Notes under the pieces: generated by a model
Database searches by the model: none
Seen by the model: the letters and a program-made list of their open reading frames with translations, nothing else
What the model was told of the DNA's origin: nothing
Translations under genes and position numbers: made by a program
Assembly (NCBI GenBank): GCA_947624095.1
Contig: CANQIR010000027.1
Span: 1-10,945, forward strand
Length of the DNA stretch: 10,945 nucleotides
DNA from: an uncultured Bacilli bacterium
Lineage (GTDB): Bacteria; Bacillota_I; Bacilli_A; RF39; UBA660
Reading direction: 5' to 3'
In this document: piece by piece, positions 7,086 through 10,945 of the stretch
Numbering within the stretch: the stretch's first letter is position 1
Layout: every line of letters starts with the position of its first letter

Positions 7086-7568
7086 GTTTTAGAACTATGT
7101 CATTTTGAATGGTGTTGAAACATTATTTGTAAAATATGTATATGCGGCTCCGTTTTAGAACTATGTCATTTTGAATGGTGTTGAAACTTCTTCAAATTCC
7201 ATACCTTCTTTGAAAAAGTTTTAGAACTATGTCATTTTGAATGGTGTTGAAACTAAAAGAGTATCTAGGAATTGTCAGAATCAGTTTTAGAACTATGTCA
7301 TTTTGAATGGTGTTGAAACAGTAATAAAAGTATGCGTTACTCCAAAAGGGTTTTAGAACTATGTCATTTTGAATGGTGTTGAAACAACGGCTATCTACCC
7401 TACTACCGATGATGGGTTTTAGAACTATGTCATTTTGAATGGTGTTGAAACAAAAAATTATATAGGAGCGGTACAGTAAATGTTTTAGAACTATGTCATT
7501 TTGAATGGTGTTGAAACTAAGTTATTTAACAAGACGACTTGTTTCTGGTTTTAGAACTATGTCATTTT
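7086..7568 (+). CRISPR. Type II-A CRISPR array: 7 full repeats, 7 spacers, 1 partial terminal repeat
   Basis: Full repeats start at 7086, 7152, 7218, 7284, 7350, 7416 and 7482. Each is 36 bases, starts GTTTTAGAACTATG and ends GGTGTTGAAAC; all seven are identical. Spacers are 7122-7151, 7188-7217, 7254-7283, 7320-7349, 7386-7415, 7452-7481 and 7518-7547, every one 30 bases, so the period is a strict 66. The repeat resembles the S. pyogenes II-A repeat, especially the GTTTTAGA start and the TTTTGAATGGT core. Transcription runs with the cas genes. All seven spacers differ, and I saw no copy of any of them elsewhere in the window. An untruncated leader, perfect repeats and complete adaptation genes suggest a recently active array. 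Confidence 0.98.
7548..7568 (+). repeat. Decayed terminal CRISPR repeat
   Basis: The first 21 bases match the repeat exactly; from 7569 the sequence diverges (AAGAATATA where the repeat has GAATGGTGT). This marks the old, trailer end of the array. The retained half includes the GTTTTA lower stem and the first part of the upper stem, so the crRNA from spacer 7 may still pair with tracrRNA, less stably. Confidence 0.9.
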
Positions 7569-7649
7569 AAGAATATATAGCTGTTTTTGATATGTTATTA
7601 AACATTTATAAATATTATTGTAATTTGAGAGCAATGATTAATATATGCT

Positions 7650-7671
7650 GATACGTATCTGTTGTCGTATC
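7650..7671. promoter_or_regulatory. Palindromic operator-like site upstream of the pyrophosphatase gene
   Basis: GATACGTATC (7650-7659) is a perfect 10-base palindrome, and CGTATC occurs again at 7666-7671. It lies 24 bases before the extended -10 at 7692, where an activator or repressor could bind. No known regulator motif is recognised. This is the only structured element I see in the 156 bases between the array and the next gene. Confidence 0.3.
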
Positions 7672-7691
7672 TAGTAAATTAAATATTTTTA

Positions 7692-7700
7692 TGTTATACT
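7692..7700 (+). promoter_or_regulatory. Extended -10 promoter of the pyrophosphatase gene
   Basis: TG-T-TATACT (7692-7700) is a good extended -10 element; no clear -35 lies 16-18 bases upstream. The predicted start near 7707 leaves only a short leader before the Shine-Dalgarno AAGGGG (7712-7717). Confidence 0.6.
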
Positions 7701-7724
7701 TTATTAAAAGTAAGGGGTGAAGCT

Positions 7725-9347
7725 ATGCAAACAGTATATGTTTTTGGACATAAACAACCAGATACTGATTCAGTCTGTGCTAGTATTAGTTTAGCTTATT
7801 TAAAAAAACAATTGGGAATGGATGCACAACCGAAAGTATTAGGAAATATTAATAATGAGACTAAATTCGTTTTAGATTATTTTGGGGTTAAAGAACCAGC
7901 TTATTTAAATGATGTAAAAGTACAAATTAGAAATATGAAATATAATAAAGAAGCAATGCTTAGAGATAATGTATCTATAGAAGAAGCTTTTAGAGTATTA
8001 CACGATTTAAATGTTACGGGTATTCCACTTGTTGATAAGGATAAAAAATTAATTGGTTATGTTAATTTAAAGGAAATTGCTAAATTTTTGATTGAAGGAA
8101 AAGTTACTAGACTTACTACTTCTTATGATAATATTTTAAAGGTTTTAGATGGTAAAGAAATATTAAGATTCGATGAAGAGATTAATGGTTCAATTATGGC
8201 AGCAACATTTAGAGTAGATAGTTTTACAGAAGTTGTAGATTTACAAGAAAAACATATTCTAATTGTTGGGGATCGGATAGAAATTTTAAAGCATGCGATT
8301 GAAAAGAAAGTAAAAATGATAATTATAGTAGGTGGGCATCAAATGCCACTAGAATTACTTGAGATGGCAAAAAATAATCGAGTAAATATTATATCAACAC
8401 CTTTCTTTTCATATAAGACAGCTAATAAAATAAGATTAGCTAATTATATAAGTAGTGTAGAAGTTAATGAAGATCCGATTAAATTTACTTTAACGGATTA
8501 TAGGGATGATTTTCTACAAATATCTCATAAGTATGGACATACTAATTATCCAGTTGTTGGGAAGAATAATCAATGTATGGGAATGTTAAGATTAATTGAT
8601 AGTAATAATTATGAAAAGAAACAAGTAATTTTAGTTGATCATAATACAGCTAGTCAAAGTGTAGATGGACTTGAGGAAGCAGAGATTTTAGAGATAGTTG
8701 ATCATCATAATTTAGGAACAGTTGGTACTAGTAGTCCAATTGATTTTCGAGCTATGCCAGTAGGATGTACGTGTACACTAATATATAAATTATTTAAAGA
8801 AGCTTTTGTAATGATTCCAAGAGAAATAGCTGGTTTAATGTTGGGAGCAATAATATCAGATACATTATTATTTAAATCACCAACTACTACTGATATGGAT
8901 AAACAAGCAGCTGATAAGTTAGCGATGATTGCGGGAGTAGATATTCAAAAATTTGGTATGGAAATGTTTAAAGCTGGTTCTTCAGTAAAAGGAATGAGTC
9001 CAATAGAAATAGTTAATAAAGACTTTAAATCATATAAAGTTGGTGATGAAAGTATTGGTATTGGTAATGTAACTACTATGGATTTTGAAGAGATTAAAGA
9101 ACATCAAGATGATTATATTAATATCTTAGATAATATGAGTAAGGATTATAATGTAGTATTATTATTTGTTACAGATATTATTAAGAATGGTTCTTATTTA
9201 TTCTATAATAATGGTAGTGAATATATAGTTAGTGATGCGTATAATATTAAAGATTTAAGTCAAGGTATATATATAGATGGACTTGTTTCAAGGAAGAAAC
9301 AAATGTTACCACCACTTATGGAATGTATGGAAAGACGTAATGGATAA
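7725..9347 (+). CDS. Family II manganese-dependent inorganic pyrophosphatase with CBS and DRTGG domains
   Basis: Cytoplasmic enzyme that hydrolyses pyrophosphate to two phosphates, pulling biosynthetic reactions forward. The 540 residues are far more than the roughly 310 of the plain enzyme because a regulatory insert splits the DHH domain, as in the nucleotide-regulated enzymes of Clostridium and Moorella. Order: first DHH part with GHKQPDTDS (H9, D13, D15); CBS 1 about 70-122; DRTGG-like domain about 125-235; CBS 2 about 245-295; second DHH part with LVDHN (D305), the DHH signature (D326-H328) and ISDT (D379); and a C-terminal DHHA2 domain ending in the substrate-binding SRKKQMLPP (522-530). 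By family knowledge, CBS domains bind AMP/ADP as inhibitors and diadenosine polyphosphates as activators when DRTGG is present. The start is supported by AAGGGG seven bases upstream. It is a monocistronic unit with its own promoter and terminator and has no obvious functional link to the CRISPR locus. Confidence 0.95.
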   Translation: MQTVYVFGHKQPDTDSVCASISLAYLKKQLGMDAQPKVLGNINNETKFVLDYFGVKEPAYLNDVKVQIRNMKYNKEAMLRDNVSIEEAFRVLHDLNVTGIPLVDKDKKLIGYVNLKEIAKFLIEGKVTRLTTSYDNILKVLDGKEILRFDEEINGSIMAATFRVDSFTEVVDLQEKHILIVGDRIEILKHAIEKKVKMIIIVGGHQMPLELLEMAKNNRVNIISTPFFSYKTANKIRLANYISSVEVNEDPIKFTLTDYRDDFLQISHKYGHTNYPVVGKNNQCMGMLRLIDSNNYEKKQVILVDHNTASQSVDGLEEAEILEIVDHHNLGTVGTSSPIDFRAMPVGCTCTLIYKLFKEAFVMIPREIAGLMLGAIISDTLLFKSPTTTDMDKQAADKLAMIAGVDIQKFGMEMFKAGSSVKGMSPIEIVNKDFKSYKVGDESIGIGNVTTMDFEEIKEHQDDYINILDNMSKDYNVVLLFVTDIIKNGSYLFYNNGSEYIVSDAYNIKDLSQGIYIDGLVSRKKQMLPPLMECMERRNG

Positions 9348-9362
9348 AATTATGTCTTTTTT
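9331..9362 (+). terminator. Intrinsic terminator overlapping the pyrophosphatase stop codon
   Basis: Stem AAAGACGTAAT (9331-9341) pairs with ATTATGTCTTT (9349-9359) over 11 pairs, including one G-T, with a 7-base loop and six T (9357-9362). The TAA stop (9345-9347) lies in the loop, so the 5' arm of the stem is coding sequence. Confidence 0.85.
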
Positions 9363-9369
9363 GATATAT

Positions 9370-9379
9370 GTGATAAAAT
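9370..9379 (+). promoter_or_regulatory. Possible promoter of the SDR gene
   Basis: A TAAAAT -10-like box (9374-9379) follows TG at 9371-9372, just after the preceding terminator. No convincing -35 box is found. A promoter is expected here because the terminator separates this gene from the upstream one. Confidence 0.35.
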
Positions 9380-9399
9380 AGGAATAGGAGACGATTGAT

Positions 9400-10152
9400 A
9401 TGAAGGCTTTAATTACAGGTGCTAGTAGTGGAATTGGTAAAGATATGGCTAAGTATTTAGATAGTTTAGGATATGATTTAATATTAGTAGCTAGAAGAGA
9501 AGAAAGATTGAAAGAACTAAGTAATAATCTTAAACATAATGTTGAAATATATAAGTGTGATTTGAGTAAACAAGAAGAAGTATTAAAGCTTTATTATCAG
9601 GTAAAAGATGAACCAATAGATTTACTTATTAATAATGCAGGATTCGGTTTATTTGGAGAAACTTTTGAGACAGATTTAGATAGAGAATTAGAGATGATAG
9701 ATGTTAATATTAGAGCTGTACATATATTAACTAAGTTATTTTTAAAAGATTTTATGGATAGAGATTATGGAAGAATATTAAATGTAGCTAGTAGTGCGGG
9801 ATTTATGGCAGGACCGAAATTAAATACTTATTATGCTACTAAAAATTATGTATTAAGATTTAGTAGTGCTATATATGAAGAATTAAGAAGAAGAAAAAGT
9901 AATGTACATATTAGTGTGTTATGTCCTGGACCGGTAGAGACAGAATTTAATGAGGTAGCTAAGGGAAAGTTTGCTGTTAAAGGAGTTAGCAGTGAAAAAG
10001 TAGCTAAGTATGCGATAGATAAGACTTTTAAAAATAAGCTAGTAATAGTACCAACTTTAGGAATGAAAATAGTATTATTTTTAAATAAGTTAGCACCAAT
10101 GAAATTGTCTTTAAGAGTAGCGTATAGGATACAGAGTAGGAAGTGTAAGTAG
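9400..10152 (+). CDS. Short-chain dehydrogenase/reductase (SDR), classical type
   Basis: NAD(P)-dependent oxidoreductase with a Rossmann fold; substrate unknown. The 250 residues include the cofactor motif TGASSGIG (6-13), CDLS (53-56), NNAG (78-81), Asn103, a catalytic serine in ASSAG (S131/S132), YxxxK with Y144 and K148, and PGPVET (176-181). The basic pair ARR (31-33) at the end of the second strand suggests NADP(H) preference. A C-terminal extension of about 35 residues (LGMKIVLFLNKLAPMKLSLR) is hydrophobic and basic, as in the SDRs often labelled DltE/YqjQ-like, and may touch a membrane or lipid substrate. The start is supported by AGGAG (9386-9390), nine bases upstream. The stop overlaps the next gene's GTG by one base, so the two form an operon. 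The exact reaction cannot be assigned. Confidence 0.93.
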   Translation: MKALITGASSGIGKDMAKYLDSLGYDLILVARREERLKELSNNLKHNVEIYKCDLSKQEEVLKLYYQVKDEPIDLLINNAGFGLFGETFETDLDRELEMIDVNIRAVHILTKLFLKDFMDRDYGRILNVASSAGFMAGPKLNTYYATKNYVLRFSSAIYEELRRRKSNVHISVLCPGPVETEFNEVAKGKFAVKGVSSEKVAKYAIDKTFKNKLVIVPTLGMKIVLFLNKLAPMKLSLRVAYRIQSRKCK

Positions 10153-10784
10153 TGTTTGATAAGTTTATAAAAAGTTTACCATTAGATGTATATTATCTTG
10201 GATATCGGGTTAGAAAAGATACGGTTACTAATTCGGTTTCTGATGGAGGAGAAATTAAAAGTGAAGCTTTTACATACACATATGTGTCTGATTTACTTTT
10301 TGTATATACAAAAGATGGGGATAGTTACTATGATGTAAAATTAAAAAAGATAGCTCATAATGTAGATGTAAAAGAGTTATGTTCATTGCATTTAGATTCT
10401 GCCAATCAATTTTTAGATCGTAATCAGTTTGCGCATTATTCAAAAAATGAGTTGTTTGGTGTTTTTGGTTTAATGAGTTTGGAAAGTTTAATGGAATCAA
10501 TAACTAATGCGGATTCTTTAAATGAAAAACCGGTTTTTAAATATGATAAAGAGAAAGGTTTAACTATGATGGAGGTAGATGTAATAGTTAAATCAATTAA
10601 TCAATATTTGGGAGCTTTAGAAGATTCATTAGTTGGTCCGATGATTAAACGGGATGAGGTGGATAGTTATCCAGCTGATTTTAATACTATAGATGAATTT
10701 GTAAAAAAGGTAGAGGGTATGAATAGCTTACAAGTAAAGGAATATATTAAGTTATTAAATAAGCAGAAAGAGTCATCTGTTTGA
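10152..10784 (+). CDS. Hypothetical protein, translationally coupled to the SDR gene
   Basis: A 210-residue protein that I do not recognise. It starts at GTG 10152, sharing one base with the SDR stop, with a modest AGGA (10138-10141) ten bases upstream. No signal peptide, transmembrane segment or cysteine cluster is visible. The N-terminal half looks beta-rich and amphipathic (VYYLGYRVRKDTV, YTYVSDLLFVYTKDG); the C-terminal half is helical and acidic-basic, ending in VKEYIKLLNKQKE. The coding character is like that of the neighbours, which argues for a real gene. The one-base overlap suggests it is made together with the SDR, perhaps as a partner, but this is inference from position only. Confidence 0.75.
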   Translation: MFDKFIKSLPLDVYYLGYRVRKDTVTNSVSDGGEIKSEAFTYTYVSDLLFVYTKDGDSYYDVKLKKIAHNVDVKELCSLHLDSANQFLDRNQFAHYSKNELFGVFGLMSLESLMESITNADSLNEKPVFKYDKEKGLTMMEVDVIVKSINQYLGALEDSLVGPMIKRDEVDSYPADFNTIDEFVKKVEGMNSLQVKEYIKLLNKQKESSV

Positions 10785-10806
10785 TATAGAATTTGTTAAT
10801 AAAATA

Positions 10807-10815
10807 TGCTAGAAT
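10807..10815 (+). promoter_or_regulatory. Possible extended -10 promoter for the last gene
   Basis: TG-C-TAGAAT (10807-10815; hexamer 5 of 6) lies 30 bases before the ATG at 10846. TTGATA at 10781 is too far away (23 bases) to be an ordinary -35 partner. Confidence 0.4.
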
Positions 10816-10845
10816 AAAAATATAGAAAATATGGAGGAATTGAAG

Positions 10846-10945
10846 ATGAGATTACAAATTCGCAAACCGGGGGGGGGTACTTTATAATAATCCACAAGGG
10901 ATAAGTACCAATTTAGAAACAGGTTTGGCAAACCAGAAATGGGGT
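10846..10945 (+). pseudogene. Start of an unidentified gene, interrupted by a nine-G run
   Basis: ATG 10846 has a strong Shine-Dalgarno GGAGG (10833-10837) eight bases upstream, so a gene start is likely. As written, the frame reads MRLQIRKPGGGTL and stops at TAA 10885. If the G run (10869-10877) had one base fewer, the frame would continue as VLYNNPQGISTNLETG and stay open to the window end. The break therefore sits exactly in a homopolymer, which suggests a sequencing or assembly error, or a phase-variable tract. The product is not recognised, and too little is visible to infer a function. Confidence 0.45.

Noticed and set aside
7452-7485. AGGAG and ATG in and after spacer 6 as a small gene start
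   Set aside because: The ATG is formed only by the spacer-repeat junction and the frame runs into repeats; it is more likely a captured phage sequence.
7592-7605. ATGTT-ATTA-AACAT as an array terminator
   Set aside because: It is a five-bp AT stem with no following T run; too weak to call. No clear terminator was found between 7569 and 7691.
10270-10500. Open frame on the minus strand inside the 210-residue gene
   Set aside because: Its composition is atypical (rich in H, N, L) and it is antisense to a frame coupled to the SDR gene; no ribosome-binding site is seen.

Overview
The window is AT-rich throughout and its genes resemble those of a low-GC Firmicute, in the broad sense of Bacilli, Erysipelotrichia or relatives of the Mollicutes. 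UGA is a stop codon here: it ends cas9, cas2, csn2 and the last hypothetical gene, and tryptophan is UGG. The organism therefore does not use the Mycoplasma code. Nothing in the sequence fixes genus or species.

Layout. Positions 1-1010 hold the 3' part of uvrB (nucleotide excision repair). Positions 1011-7568 are a complete type II-A CRISPR-Cas locus: a divergently transcribed tracrRNA (about 1135 down to 1040, minus strand), then cas9, cas1, cas2 and csn2 on the plus strand, nearly without gaps. After these come a leader of about 90 bases and an array of seven identical 36-base repeats, seven 30-base spacers and one decayed terminal repeat. From 7725 ordinary chromosomal genes resume: a CBS/DRTGG-type family II inorganic pyrophosphatase, a short-chain dehydrogenase, and a coupled gene of unknown function. 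A further gene starts at 10846 and is broken by a run of nine G near the window end.

How the CRISPR parts fit together. Cas1, Cas2 and Csn2, probably with Cas9, acquire spacers at the leader end of the array, where the sequence ATTTGAG touches the first repeat. The pre-crRNA is transcribed from a promoter at the csn2 stop codon. Its repeats pair with the tracrRNA anti-repeat; three of four anti-repeat substitutions keep pairing as G-U wobbles. RNase III, encoded elsewhere, would process the duplex. Cas9 retains all the RuvC and HNH catalytic residues I looked for.

The most notable features are regulatory. The tracrRNA has a near-consensus promoter whose -35 box lies between the cas9 ribosome-binding site and start codon. 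The best candidate cas promoter lies at the end of uvrB, so the cas9 mRNA leader would be antisense to the whole tracrRNA. The leader RNA can form a stem-loop with the first repeat. The locus is recognisable type II-A and not a new class of system. Its Cas9 ortholog and compact tracrRNA/cas9 control region are the parts most worth pursuing.
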